A stretch of 64,000 nucleotides of DNA from Bacteroidales bacterium (GCA_028687995.1 JAQTZA010000003.1:124001-188000); one strand, 5' to 3'; positions 18,915-27,729 are shown, numbered from the stretch's first letter. Made by a program: numbers and translations. The notes: a model not told the origin generated them from the sequence alone.

Positions 18915-20936
18915 CTACATTTTCCAACGCATCAAAAAATAGAGGTCACTCTTCGAATGACCCTTTATTTCTTCTAGTCCGCTGCTGATTATTTCTCGAT
19001 TGGAGTAGTTAGTCTCAGCATATTTCAACCAAAACGAAAGTTTAGAATTTAAATCATATTTCAGATTAATCGAATATCGATAGCCCTTACCCGAGAAGGA
19101 GGGAAAAGAGAATACATAGAGTACATTTTTCTCAGACGAATAGATGACGTTGTCATAACTTTGGGTATCAAATAGTAGAATTTGAGCGTCAAACTCAAGA
19201 GGCAACTTCGTGAATGATTTCGAGATACTTTGGGACAAAGCAAATCCATCAGTTCCGTTTTTTCGCTCTTCGTTGTACACGTTATAGTCAATGCCTGTTC
19301 GGAATGAAATTCTATCACCTGTCGAAAAATCGCATTGATACCGAAATCGCTGTAAATCGTATTTGCCAACGACATATACAATTGCATCAGGGTCGGTCAA
19401 ATTCTTCTCTTTCTGCTTCACTTTGTATCGAAAATACATTTTCAACCACTCTTTGGGATAAAAATCGAGCTGCGACATCACATCGTACCCATCGGATGGT
19501 GCATCCACACCATATTTCAACCAAGGGAAACGAAAGGCATCAGCATAACCCGACAATCGCCAATAACGATACGGATTCCATTGAATGCCCCAATAAACAC
19601 CTTGTTCGTTTTCCGTTCGGCTCGATTCGGCAAAAGAGGCACTGTAATACGCCTGATACGATTTGGAATAACTGCGTTGTAACAATGTAGTTTTGAATGT
19701 AGAAGAGACATTTACCGACAATCCATTGAGCGATGCCAATGCCCCATTCACACTCATTGCCGTCTCTCCAAACGCAAAAAACCGACGCCAACGGTATTGA
19801 TAATCGATGCTTACATTCCAATTGTCTCTCCCCCGAAAACTAAAATAATTATCTTTTCTTATCTCTGGCTTGAGTGGTTTGTCGAATGCATAGTAAACAG
19901 CTGTTGCACCCAACTTCAAGGCTCCAAATCTGTGTTGCCAATTTGTTCCGGCGAGATACATCATCACTCCATTTCGTTGTTTCAAATCGTTTTCGGTATT
20001 AAAGTAAGCATCCGTTTTGATGCTCGAGAGCACACTGTCGTTGATCGAAGCAGCAGCATTTTTGGCAGACACAAAAAACGAAAAGAGGTGTTTTCGATAG
20101 CCCAAAGTGATGGCAGCTCCTTGTAGATAATTGATCTCGTCGGTAGAGAAATGCCGAGAAACTCCTTCGGCACGAGTTGCCACGTTTGAGGCCAGAATAC
20201 TTTTACTCATCGCAAAATTGGTATTCATTGCCAGTCCTTGACCAAAAGCCAGCTTATATCTTCCCAATGCTAACCGTTTCACAATACCGACATCTTTCAT
20301 TAAAAAATGGAACGAGAAAAATCCGTCTTTGATACGCTCACCTGCATCTTTTTCAGCCACAAAACCAAACTGAATTTTGTTTCCAGCATTGAAATCGTAT
20401 TTGAAAAATGAGTATGGGGCTGTACCCAAATATCGACTATCTGCACTATCCACTTTCGGACTAAACCCTACTTTTTCATTCAAATTAGAATCAAATCGAA
20501 AATAAGTTGTCTGTTTGGCTTTTCGAAACAATTTCTGCCAAGCTATTTTCTGTTCGCTAACTGGCGGTTCACCTAAATAGACAAAAGGCAACAGCATTTC
20601 AATGGTTTTCATATCTAAGTCTTTCACCAATTTCAGCTCGAAAATCGATTTCATTGGACCATTTACATAGAGATAAGCTTGAATATTTTCAATCTGCTCT
20701 TCTGAAAGAAATGGGAGTCGTTCGAGTTGATTTCGATCTATTTGATTGATGTTAAATGGATTTTCGTGTATTTGCGAAAGCTCTTCGTACAGATTGTTTA
20801 TATTCTGTTCATTACTTGTTGATTCAGCAATTTCATTTACAAAATCTGACCAACTATTGTCTTTATTATCAACTATTTGTGAGAAGATATTTGAAAAGAT
20901 AAGTAAGAGTAGAAAAGTTATCAATAGCCTGTTCAT
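18915..20936 (-). CDS. helix-hairpin-helix plus outer-membrane barrel protein
   Basis: A 673-residue protein with signal peptide. Residues ~60-121 contain tandem helix-hairpin-helix motifs of the ComEA/T2SK kind (NPFNINQIDRNQLERLPFLS, LKLVKDLDMKTIEMLLPFVYLG). The remaining ~540 residues are an alternating aromatic pattern typical of a large outer-membrane beta-barrel and end in RWKM. This domain pairing is widespread but uncharacterised in Bacteroidota. It sits 10 bp downstream of the barrel gene at 20947-21768 and should be co-transcribed with it. DNA binding by the HHH part is unlikely in the periplasm; function is unknown. Confidence 0.75.
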   Translation of the reverse strand: MNRLLITFLLLLIFSNIFSQIVDNKDNSWSDFVNEIAESTSNEQNINNLYEELSQIHENPFNINQIDRNQLERLPFLSEEQIENIQAYLYVNGPMKSIFELKLVKDLDMKTIEMLLPFVYLGEPPVSEQKIAWQKLFRKAKQTTYFRFDSNLNEKVGFSPKVDSADSRYLGTAPYSFFKYDFNAGNKIQFGFVAEKDAGERIKDGFFSFHFLMKDVGIVKRLALGRYKLAFGQGLAMNTNFAMSKSILASNVATRAEGVSRHFSTDEINYLQGAAITLGYRKHLFSFFVSAKNAAASINDSVLSSIKTDAYFNTENDLKQRNGVMMYLAGTNWQHRFGALKLGATAVYYAFDKPLKPEIRKDNYFSFRGRDNWNVSIDYQYRWRRFFAFGETAMSVNGALASLNGLSVNVSSTFKTTLLQRSYSKSYQAYYSASFAESSRTENEQGVYWGIQWNPYRYWRLSGYADAFRFPWLKYGVDAPSDGYDVMSQLDFYPKEWLKMYFRYKVKQKEKNLTDPDAIVYVVGKYDLQRFRYQCDFSTGDRISFRTGIDYNVYNEERKNGTDGFALSQSISKSFTKLPLEFDAQILLFDTQSYDNVIYSSEKNVLYVFSFPSFSGKGYRYSINLKYDLNSKLSFWLKYAETNYSNREIISSGLEEIKGHSKSDLYFLMRWKM

Positions 20937-20946
20937 AACTTTCAGA

Positions 20947-21768
20947 TCAGAATTTATATTTCATCGAAAATTGAGTGTTAAAACCCAAAATCAAATGGTA
21001 AATAGATGCCACATCGAATACAAAATGCCCCGTAGAATATCCAATCCCAAACGTCGGTCGATAGGGATTCGTCAACAAACCTATGCGTAACGCCACTTCT
21101 TCGAGCGACAGGTATTCACATCCTATTTTCAGCAATGGATCATTCAAATTATCTTTTTCAATTTCTGCCACGAGCATCAAGTCCTTTCCTTGTCGATAAT
21201 TAGCTCCAAGATGAAGTATAAGCGGCATTTCAAAATCTCCTCTGGCAGTGCTGTATTTGGTTCGCAGTAGATGATCGACACTCATTCCGATGGTCAACTT
21301 AGGCAATACTTCAGCCAAAAAACCAATATCTCCACTAAGTACCGACTTCCTATCCTCGTATTCCGACATCATCAGCGATAGGTAATTGATGCGCACTCCG
21401 AGCGCCAATCTCGACGACAATTTTCTTGAAAAATATCCTGAAATAGTTGTTTCATTATACTTTTCGTAACCAAATCGAGAAAGCGAAACACCGAGATCCA
21501 ACATCCGATTTGCATAAAACAGTTGTGCTGAAACCGTCGAAAGCTCTTTTACACCAAATGGATTTGCATAATGAATCGCCAAGCTACTCTCGCGATGCAG
21601 ACTGTTCGATGACGGATTTTCGGGTGACGACAACGAAACAGATGCATCTCCTAAAGCGGATGAACGTGCATCGCTGATGTGATTATTTTCAGATCCAACT
21701 CCAAACGTTGGAAAAATCAATCCAAAAATAACAGTGAATAGTTTTATATTTTTGATAGTATTCTTCAT
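20947..21768 (-). CDS. outer-membrane beta-barrel protein, PorV/FadL-like
   Basis: A 273-residue protein with signal peptide. The mature N-terminus has DARSSALGDASVSLSS, the ALG.A motif of the PorV/PorQ (FadL-like) family, followed by alternating barrel strands ending in MKYKF. Members include T9SS accessory proteins, but this one lacks clear PorV- or PorQ-specific features, so only the fold is claimed. It is the promoter-proximal gene of a two-gene unit with the HHH/barrel protein. The only plausible start codon lies 4 bp after a -7 box, so the message may be leaderless. Confidence 0.6.
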   Translation of the reverse strand: MKNTIKNIKLFTVIFGLIFPTFGVGSENNHISDARSSALGDASVSLSSPENPSSNSLHRESSLAIHYANPFGVKELSTVSAQLFYANRMLDLGVSLSRFGYEKYNETTISGYFSRKLSSRLALGVRINYLSLMMSEYEDRKSVLSGDIGFLAEVLPKLTIGMSVDHLLRTKYSTARGDFEMPLILHLGANYRQGKDLMLVAEIEKDNLNDPLLKIGCEYLSLEEVALRIGLLTNPYRPTFGIGYSTGHFVFDVASIYHLILGFNTQFSMKYKF

Positions 21769-21772
21769 TTTG

Positions 21773-21802
21773 CAAAAATATAAAAAGATTTAATCCCTGC
21801 AA
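21773..21802 (-). promoter_or_regulatory. promoter directly abutting the start codon of the PorV-like gene
   Basis: On the minus strand TTG at 21800-21802, a 19-bp spacer and TATTTTTG at 21773-21780. The ATG begins at 21768, so the expected transcription start falls at or next to the start codon. Confidence 0.5.
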
Positions 21803-21862
21803 GCTTTATTCACTCTTCTGTGAATTAAAATCAAAAAAAGTACAGCTTCGAGCGAAATGATA

Positions 21863-21870
21863 TACATTTG
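21863..21870 (+). promoter_or_regulatory. possible -7 box of the DUF4294 gene
   Basis: TACATTTG matches TAnnTTTG and ends 4 bp before the ATG at 21875. No TTG is visible at the right distance upstream, so this is tentative. Confidence 0.3.
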
Positions 21871-21874
21871 CAGC

Positions 21875-22474
21875 ATGATAAAACGACTATCCATCACACT
21901 TCTCGTCTTATGTGCTTTTTTCATTGAATCGAAAGCACAGCAAGATTACGAACCGCTGCCCGATAATATGCAACGGTGCGAAGTAAGAAATGGAGATACG
22001 TTGATTTTAGTACGGCTTCGGGATGTGCTGGTATATTCTCCGTTGAAATGGCCCAACAAGAAACAGCAAGAGGCATATTGGCGATTGGTGCGGGATGTAA
22101 AAAAGACACTTCCAATGGCAAAATTAGTCTATGCAACACTGACAGAAACTTATGAATACATGGAGACACTACCCGACCAAAAAGCGAAAGACAAACATCT
22201 TCGCCGTATGGAAAAGGAGTTGATGAAGAAATATTATCCTGTGCTGAAAACCTACACGTACTCGCAGGGAAAACTGCTCCTTAGATTGATAGATCGGGAG
22301 TGTAATCAAAACTCCTATACATTGATCAAATCCTTCTTAGGAAGTTTCACCGCTGGATTTTGGCAAACCTTCGGCTCTGTCTTTGGTGTTTCACTCAAGG
22401 TAGAATGGGATCCGCAAGGCAAAGATAAATTGACCGAACGAGTAGTGCAAATGGTGGAAGCTGGCGTACTTTGA
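21875..22474 (+). CDS. DUF4294-family secreted protein
   Basis: The start at 21875 (MIKRLSITLL) directly opens a signal peptide; an in-frame ATG six codons upstream would precede it with uncharged residues. The 199-residue product matches the DUF4294 family of Bacteroidota in its central run (YWRLVRDVKKTLPMAKL), in LETLPDQKAK..HLRRMEKEL-like spacing, and in QGKLLLRLIDRECNQ and GFWQTFGSVFGVSLK. The family is conserved but has no known function. The gene is divergent from the PorV-like gene with a 106-bp gap and converges on a T9SS protein gene with a 3-bp gap. Confidence 0.85.
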   Translation: MIKRLSITLLVLCAFFIESKAQQDYEPLPDNMQRCEVRNGDTLILVRLRDVLVYSPLKWPNKKQQEAYWRLVRDVKKTLPMAKLVYATLTETYEYMETLPDQKAKDKHLRRMEKELMKKYYPVLKTYTYSQGKLLLRLIDRECNQNSYTLIKSFLGSFTAGFWQTFGSVFGVSLKVEWDPQGKDKLTERVVQMVEAGVL

Positions 22475-22477
22475 TCT

Positions 22478-23911
22478 TTATCTTCTGACTATTTTCTTCA
22501 CAAATACACCATCTGCAGATTTCAATCGCAAGATATAAATTCCTTTGGGCTGATTGGCCAATGACAATGCGACACTGTTGTCAAAAGGTGTGAGTTGCAT
22601 CATCGTTCTTCCCTGCATATCTAATACTGCAAGCTGCTCGATTTCCCGACCATAACTTATTTTAAAGAGACCGTTCGTATTTAAAACAGGTGCAACAATT
22701 GGATCGCTATTGATTCTTGTAGATTTTATACCCAAACCTAATCCGCAAGATTTATTTGTTGGATTAAAATAGACCAATTCTCCATTTTTGTGATAGCACA
22801 ATAAATCCGTTCCTGAGTCCATTAAATAAGGAGAGTTATAGACCAACCCTTGAGTGCTTCCAACTCCTTCAATCCAATCATTATAGGTATAATAACTTTT
22901 ACCATCGCTGTTATAAAGGCCGATATATAATCTTTTTCGAAACTGTCCGTTCAATGGAATGGTATCGACTTTTATAATTGAATATTTCACATAAGAGCCA
23001 TCAACTATTACAGAAATAGTATCGGACTGCTTCAGTGAAAAATCATACAATAGTTGTTCACTATTTTCATTTTTAAATCGGAAATACCATTTCGAATTCT
23101 CTTCTCTGATTCCAAATTTGTAACTCGCTTTTGCAGCGATATACATTGTATCGATGGTTGAATAAACCGACTTGTACAGTTTCGAATCTATCAACGTGTC
23201 CCCTTTTAATGTCAAATTTTCTACACCAGTAATTGCTCCCCAATTTATCGAAGCCACATTCCACGAATCTGTTGTACCCAAAACTGGAGCTTCCGCATCA
23301 GGAACACGCACATCATAGGGAGTATCTTCTGCCACACATCCCACCGAATCGACAACTCTGAGCGTGTATCTTTGATTTCCAATTACACGACATTTAGTCG
23401 AAAGTGTATTTGGTGAGCTGAGACCAACAGTGGGCGACCAAGAATAGGAGCGATAAGGTTCAATCCCTTCACCAATATTGGAGTAATTTAACTCTATTTC
23501 ATCGCCCATTCTTTGGGAGAGAGAAAAATAACTTGCGGATAGAATAAATCCCGAGAATCGCACATTGATAGTATCTCTCGCTATTTGCTGATTAGCATCT
23601 TTTACTTCTACTACAAACGGTTGCCAAATTTTATTTGGAAACGAGCTTTTAAAAACAGGAACCGAAGCGGTGGAATCTACCAATACATCTTTGGCATATT
23701 CATAGAATTTACCTCCAAGATGATATTTCGTCGTCCATTTATAGGTGTAAGGCGCAGTTCCATTTTCGATTTTGAGATTAGTACCCAAAATTACCGTGCC
23801 TTTTGAGACGCAAGATTCACAAAATGTTGTGTCATTCCCTGCAAAAACACGCAGTTGTGCAGAAACAGCGATAGGAATCAGCAAAAAGATAGAAAAGAGG
23901 AGCTTTTTCAT
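22478..23911 (-). CDS. T9SS-exported protein with PKD/Ig-like domains
   Basis: The start at 23911 (MKKLLFSIF) gives a 477-residue protein with signal peptide cut at VSA-Q. The N-terminal half contains Ig/PKD-like segments with CESCVSKGTVILGTN, YTYKWTT, SWSPTVGLSSP and YTLRVVDSVGC, as in gliding-motility and adhesin-type proteins. The last ~80 residues (FKISYGREIEQLAVLDMQGR, GIYILRLKSADG, KKIVRR) are a T9SS sorting domain. No catalytic motif is visible. It is a single gene preceded by an unusual palindrome overlapping its -7 box. Confidence 0.75.
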   Translation of the reverse strand: MKKLLFSIFLLIPIAVSAQLRVFAGNDTTFCESCVSKGTVILGTNLKIENGTAPYTYKWTTKYHLGGKFYEYAKDVLVDSTASVPVFKSSFPNKIWQPFVVEVKDANQQIARDTINVRFSGFILSASYFSLSQRMGDEIELNYSNIGEGIEPYRSYSWSPTVGLSSPNTLSTKCRVIGNQRYTLRVVDSVGCVAEDTPYDVRVPDAEAPVLGTTDSWNVASINWGAITGVENLTLKGDTLIDSKLYKSVYSTIDTMYIAAKASYKFGIREENSKWYFRFKNENSEQLLYDFSLKQSDTISVIVDGSYVKYSIIKVDTIPLNGQFRKRLYIGLYNSDGKSYYTYNDWIEGVGSTQGLVYNSPYLMDSGTDLLCYHKNGELVYFNPTNKSCGLGLGIKSTRINSDPIVAPVLNTNGLFKISYGREIEQLAVLDMQGRTMMQLTPFDNSVALSLANQPKGIYILRLKSADGVFVKKIVRR

Positions 23912-23933
23912 ACATCTCAAATTTAACTATTGA

Positions 23934-23959
23934 AATTACTTATACAAATATAAGTAATT
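23934..23959 (-). promoter_or_regulatory. palindrome enclosing the -7 box of the T9SS protein gene
   Basis: Arms AATTACTTATA (23934-23944) and TATAAGTAATT (23949-23959) are a perfect 11-bp inverted repeat with a 4-nt centre. Read on the minus strand the centre forms TATATTTG (23945-23952), a perfect TAnnTTTG box, 33 bp upstream of the start codon. The placement suggests an operator over the promoter. Confidence 0.5.
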
Positions 23960-24006
23960 AATAGTATAAAAAAAATAAAGACGATGAATAAAATTTTCAA
24001 AAATAA

Positions 24007-24603
24007 TTAGAAGATGATATTTTCGGGCAATATCGTATTATTATCCTCCAAACCAAGCATTGCATTGATGATGGTTACAGAAGTGCAATTTTGGAGGTCA
24101 GCTGGTGTTAAATCGCGTTCTACAATTTTGCCCTCATCGAGTAGCTGTTGCCTTTGCGTGCCTTTAAGCAGACAATTCTTTGGAGTATAAAGAACCCCAT
24201 TTATCGAAACCACTACATTGCCGTAACTAATATCTGAAAGTAACCCATTTTTCACAATCAAAATCTCGTCAGCAATTCCTTTCTGAGCAACCAATGCATT
24301 TAAATCTGAACGGTCGAGTCGTTTGTTGGAATAATCAATCTGATTGTCGTAAACCAATTTAAGCGAATTGATTTTTCGTGGCGTATAGTGTTCAAACGTG
24401 ATTTCGTGGATATGAACATCGTAAATAATGCGGCATTTGACCACACCTTCTCTGAATTCGTCGGGAATGAGTAGGTTGTCAAACTCAAGATGAATTTCCT
24501 TGCCGAAAACTGCCAACGAGCTTTCGGCTGCACGACGCTGATGATATGCAGCATTCATCGGCAGACCATCTACGATGCGAATGGTTTCAAGCAAAAGGGA
24601 CAT
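24007..24603 (-). CDS. pabC: aminotransferase class IV, probable aminodeoxychorismate lyase
   Basis: A 198-residue fold-type IV PLP enzyme, short for the family. It retains the lysine region SNKRLDRSDLN that forms the Schiff base, and the conserved DEILIVKNGLLSDISYGNVV strand-loop characteristic of PabC and branched-chain aminotransferases. It overlaps the upstream pabB gene by 17 bp, so the two are translationally coupled. Together they convert chorismate to 4-aminobenzoate for folate synthesis. The pabA glutaminase partner is not in the window. Confidence 0.85.
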   Translation of the reverse strand: MSLLLETIRIVDGLPMNAAYHQRRAAESSLAVFGKEIHLEFDNLLIPDEFREGVVKCRIIYDVHIHEITFEHYTPRKINSLKLVYDNQIDYSNKRLDRSDLNALVAQKGIADEILIVKNGLLSDISYGNVVVSINGVLYTPKNCLLKGTQRQQLLDEGKIVERDLTPADLQNCTSVTIINAMLGLEDNNTILPENIIF

Positions 24604-25555
24604 AGACTTTATCGATTAGTTCTTGATATTCACTTTCGGCATTGCTACGAGAGGTGATTCCACCACCACTACGAAACTGTTTTTTGCCTTCACACTCCTC
24701 AATGTAGCGAATGATCACTGCACTGTCGAGGTTCTTGCCATCAAATATACCGAAAATTCCGGTATAAAAGCCGCGATTATCCATTTCGGCACGACGGATA
24801 ATATTGAGGGTCGAATCTTTGGGTGCTCCCGATATTGAGCCTGCGGGCAGCATCGAAAAGAGCATTTCGCCAAGTGTACATCGAAAGCCCTCAGCCAACT
24901 GCCCCACAATCTCGGAACTGACCTGAAGAAGGCTTTTGCCGTTTGTCTCCACACGTTCCACATATCTGAATCGCTTCACTTCGACCTGCTCCGCCACGCG
25001 GCTGAGGTCGTTCCGAATCAAATCAACGATAGTATAATGCTCGGCTTTTTCTTTCGCATCTTCCAAAATCAATTTTTCAGCATTTGGTATCGAGGCATCA
25101 ATCGTGCCTTTCATTGGGTAAGAGTAGATGGTGTTACCAACTATTTTCACAAAACTTTCGGGCGAAAAACAGACAAATTTATTGGAAATAAGCAAGCGAT
25201 ATGGCGCTTTGCTGCGCATAAAAATCTCTTGTAATGTTAAGTCGGTTTCGATTCGCGTTGGAAAAGTCAGATTCACCAAAAAAGAGTCGCCACGACGAAT
25301 GGCACGCTGCACCAAGTCGAACGATTTTTTGTACTGTTCAAACGGTATAGGATGTTTCTCGAAGCGAAACGGGCGATTATCGGTCATCCCGTTAGGTATA
25401 TGCTGATAGAATGGAGTTGAAAAGTAGAACTCATTCGATGGATGCTTCAACGGAAGAAATATCGACTCTTCTCCAGAAAAATCAATTACAAAAAGAAACG
25501 GCGTTCCGTCTCTTCCAGCCTCATTCATTAGTCGAATCATCTCTTGGCGACCCAT
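24587..25555 (-). CDS. pabB: aminodeoxychorismate synthase component I
   Basis: A 322-residue chorismate-binding enzyme with the signature run of the anthranilate/ADC synthase family: YPMKGTID, IVDLIRNDLSRVAEQ, MLPAGSISGAPK, GFYTGIFGIFDG, and SGGGITSRSNAESEYQE. The short length (the N-terminal subdomain is reduced) is normal for Bacteroidota PabB. It makes aminodeoxychorismate from chorismate and ammonia. It is the promoter-proximal gene of pabBC and is divergent from tRNA-Phe. Confidence 0.92.
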   Translation of the reverse strand: MGRQEMIRLMNEAGRDGTPFLFVIDFSGEESIFLPLKHPSNEFYFSTPFYQHIPNGMTDNRPFRFEKHPIPFEQYKKSFDLVQRAIRRGDSFLVNLTFPTRIETDLTLQEIFMRSKAPYRLLISNKFVCFSPESFVKIVGNTIYSYPMKGTIDASIPNAEKLILEDAKEKAEHYTIVDLIRNDLSRVAEQVEVKRFRYVERVETNGKSLLQVSSEIVGQLAEGFRCTLGEMLFSMLPAGSISGAPKDSTLNIIRRAEMDNRGFYTGIFGIFDGKNLDSAVIIRYIEECEGKKQFRSGGGITSRSNAESEYQELIDKVYVPFA

Positions 25556-25644
25556 ATTTTGCTTATTTTTGAATACAAAGAAACAAAATTAGCCGATAAC
25601 AAACGAAAAACAGCCTATTATTGCGAAAAATTTGCAATCCGCTA

Positions 25645-25675
25645 TTGTGCAACTCAAAAATTGACCTTATCTTTG
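25645..25675 (+). promoter_or_regulatory. promoter of tRNA-Phe
   Basis: TTG at 25645-25647, 20-bp spacer, and a perfect -7 box TATCTTTG at 25668-25675. The mature tRNA starts 18 bp after the box. Confidence 0.75.
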
Positions 25676-25693
25676 CAACCGCAAACAAAAAAT

Positions 25694-25766
25694 GGTACCA
25701 TAGCTCAGTTGGTAGAGCAAAGGACTGAAAATCCTTGTGTCCCCGGTTCGATTCCTGGTGGTACCA
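25694..25766 (+). tRNA. tRNA-Phe (anticodon GAA)
   Basis: A complete 73-nt cloverleaf. The acceptor GGTACCA/TGGTACC is fully paired with discriminator A; the D-arm is GCTC/GAGC; the anticodon stem AAGGA/TCCTT carries loop CTGAAAA (anticodon 25727-25729). The T-loop is TTCGATT. The T-stem CCCGG/CCTGG has one C-U mismatch at 25744/25756. CCA is not encoded. Confidence 0.96.
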
Positions 25767-25767
25767 C

Positions 25768-25801
25768 AAAAAGAGAAGCTTCAAACGAGGTTTCTCTTTT
25801 T
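25768..25801. terminator. terminator between tRNA-Phe and the convergent GH2 gene
   Basis: AAAAAGAGAA (25768-25777) pairs with TTCTCTTTTT (25792-25801), extended inward by further pairs and G-T wobbles to a 4-nt loop. A and T runs on both sides make it usable in both directions: after the tRNA on plus and after the GH2 gene (stop at 25807) on minus. Confidence 0.8.
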
Positions 25802-25806
25802 TGTTT

Positions 25807-27603
25807 TTACTTCTCTTTTAACTCTTCGTACCATTTTTGCAAAACAAAGAATGAACGCTTCTTTTCGCCTTTCTCAGAGAGAAGACCTTTTCGATTATAA
25901 TCGTCTTGAATGCCTGATAATTGACGACGCGGCGAACGAAAATCTTTCAGAATCCAGGGTGTAGTTCCCGCTAAGGAAGGAATTCTCTTCAACATATTGA
26001 TACTGCGGATATATAGATCTTCTTGATAATCTTCGGTAAATCGATCCGTTTTTCCTCCACGTAAGTTATACAGTGCTCCACCTCCAAATTCACTGATAAT
26101 TACAGGCTTTGTTGCCGAAAACACCCAATTTACACTATCGCATTTTGCAGGGAGCCCATCATACCATCCCACATACTGGTTAAAACTGATAATATCCAAC
26201 ACATTACCCAATTCATCATCTACAGTCATCAAGCCAGGCTTTATCTCCTCTTTTTCCATTGCTGCACCAATGAGACGAACAGAATCCATCGAACGTGCTT
26301 TTGCCGCAAGTTTAGTCAGGAAATTTAATCGCTCGGTGCTTCGAGGGGTTTCATTGGCAATCGACCAAATAATAATATTCGCTCTATTTTTATCCCGAGT
26401 AATCATGTCGGATAATTGATTTTCTGCATTCAGGTATGTGGCAGGATTTGACCATTGAATTGTCCAATAAACAGGTATTTCGGACCAAACCATCAACCCC
26501 ATCCGCTCTGCAATTCGCACCATTTGTTCGTTGTGCGGATAGTGAGCCAGTCGAACAAAATTACAACCTAATTCCTTTGCCCAAGTGAGTAATTGCAAAT
26601 CATCTTCGATTGTACAAGCTCTACCTTTACCAAAAGGCGCCTCTTCATGAATACTGATACCTCGACAAAAAATCGGTTTTCCGTTTAGCAATATTTGTGT
26701 TCCTTTCGTCGCGATAGTTCTAAATCCTATTTCATCGACAACGGCTTCATCAGTGGTATAAATTTTGACGGTATAGAGTTTGGGATTCTCCGGAGTCCAA
26801 AGTTTGGGCTTGAGAACAGACTCAAAACGAGCTACTCCAGATGAATCTGGATGAAGTTGCTGCTTAAATTTTAGCTCGGGTATTTCGACTGTGATTATTT
26901 TATTTTTGGAAGAATTTCCATCCAATTGTGCCCAACCTACGACTTTATTCGTTTCTCCTTTTTTTAGCTGGATATAATAATCGCGTACATACGTTTTGGG
27001 AGTCTCCACGATGCAAACATTTCTGGTAATTCCTCCATAATTCCACCAATCTGAATTAAGTGTAGGAACTCCGTCAATACGTCTTTTGTTATCCACTTTC
27101 ACAACTACCGAGTTTTCTCCTTTTTTTAGCAATCCTGTTACTTCGAAATTAAATGGCGTAAATCCACCTTCATGTTTTCCAATTTCTTTACCGTTTACAA
27201 ATACAATTGCTTCATAATTAACCGCTCCAAAATAGAGAAATTGACGAGTTTCTGGTTTTATTTGATAATCAAAACGTTTGCGATACCAAACCGTTCCTTC
27301 GTAATAGTAAAACTCGGCTCGTTGGGTATTCCAGTCGCCTGGCACCATAAGCGATTTATCGGTTGAGAAGTTATATTCTTGCAAAATACTCTTATCTACG
27401 ACATCCTTATCGGCGCCATACCCTGAGTTCAAAGGTTGTCGGCGATAGTCGTAATATCCATTTTCAAAAGGATCGATTATCGATTTCCATTCACCATCCA
27501 GAGAGAATGTATGACGACCTTCAATATTGATAATTTGAGGAGTAACTTGGGCGAAAATAAATCCGCTAAAACATTGTAAAAGAAGAAACAAAAATGTTTT
27601 CAT
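25807..27603 (-). CDS. GH2 glycosidase, probable beta-glucuronidase
   Basis: A 598-residue secreted GH2 enzyme (signal peptide cut at IFA-Q). The sugar-binding jelly roll spans ~25-200, the Ig-like domain ~200-290 and the TIM barrel ~295-598. The acid/base is Glu ~418 in IANE and the nucleophile is Glu ~505 in ISEFGG. After the nucleophile, DDYNRKGLL aligns with the N-x-K motif (Asn570, Lys572) that binds the carboxylate in beta-glucuronidases and is absent from beta-galactosidases. The RLAHYPHNE segment is also GUS-like. This supports removal of glucuronic acid; the exact substrate is open. It is not next to either PUL but could serve PUL 2. A TACATTTG -7 box lies at 27632-27639 on the minus strand without a clear -33 box. 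Confidence 0.85.
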   Translation of the reverse strand: MKTFLFLLLQCFSGFIFAQVTPQIINIEGRHTFSLDGEWKSIIDPFENGYYDYRRQPLNSGYGADKDVVDKSILQEYNFSTDKSLMVPGDWNTQRAEFYYYEGTVWYRKRFDYQIKPETRQFLYFGAVNYEAIVFVNGKEIGKHEGGFTPFNFEVTGLLKKGENSVVVKVDNKRRIDGVPTLNSDWWNYGGITRNVCIVETPKTYVRDYYIQLKKGETNKVVGWAQLDGNSSKNKIITVEIPELKFKQQLHPDSSGVARFESVLKPKLWTPENPKLYTVKIYTTDEAVVDEIGFRTIATKGTQILLNGKPIFCRGISIHEEAPFGKGRACTIEDDLQLLTWAKELGCNFVRLAHYPHNEQMVRIAERMGLMVWSEIPVYWTIQWSNPATYLNAENQLSDMITRDKNRANIIIWSIANETPRSTERLNFLTKLAAKARSMDSVRLIGAAMEKEEIKPGLMTVDDELGNVLDIISFNQYVGWYDGLPAKCDSVNWVFSATKPVIISEFGGGALYNLRGGKTDRFTEDYQEDLYIRSINMLKRIPSLAGTTPWILKDFRSPRRQLSGIQDDYNRKGLLSEKGEKKRSFFVLQKWYEELKEK

Positions 27604-27729
27604 AAGATTGATCTATGTGGGTGTGTTGATGCAAATGTACACTTTTCTCTCTTATAATATGATTGACTTTCGAGAAGCAAACGACAATTTTTAAAGTTGA
27701 ATAGTTATAAATTGATTTTTTTATTCTGA

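Noticed and set aside
25544..25900. 118-codon plus-strand frame crossing tRNA-Phe
   Set aside because: It translates through the tRNA and its terminator; the tRNA is certain, so this is not a gene.
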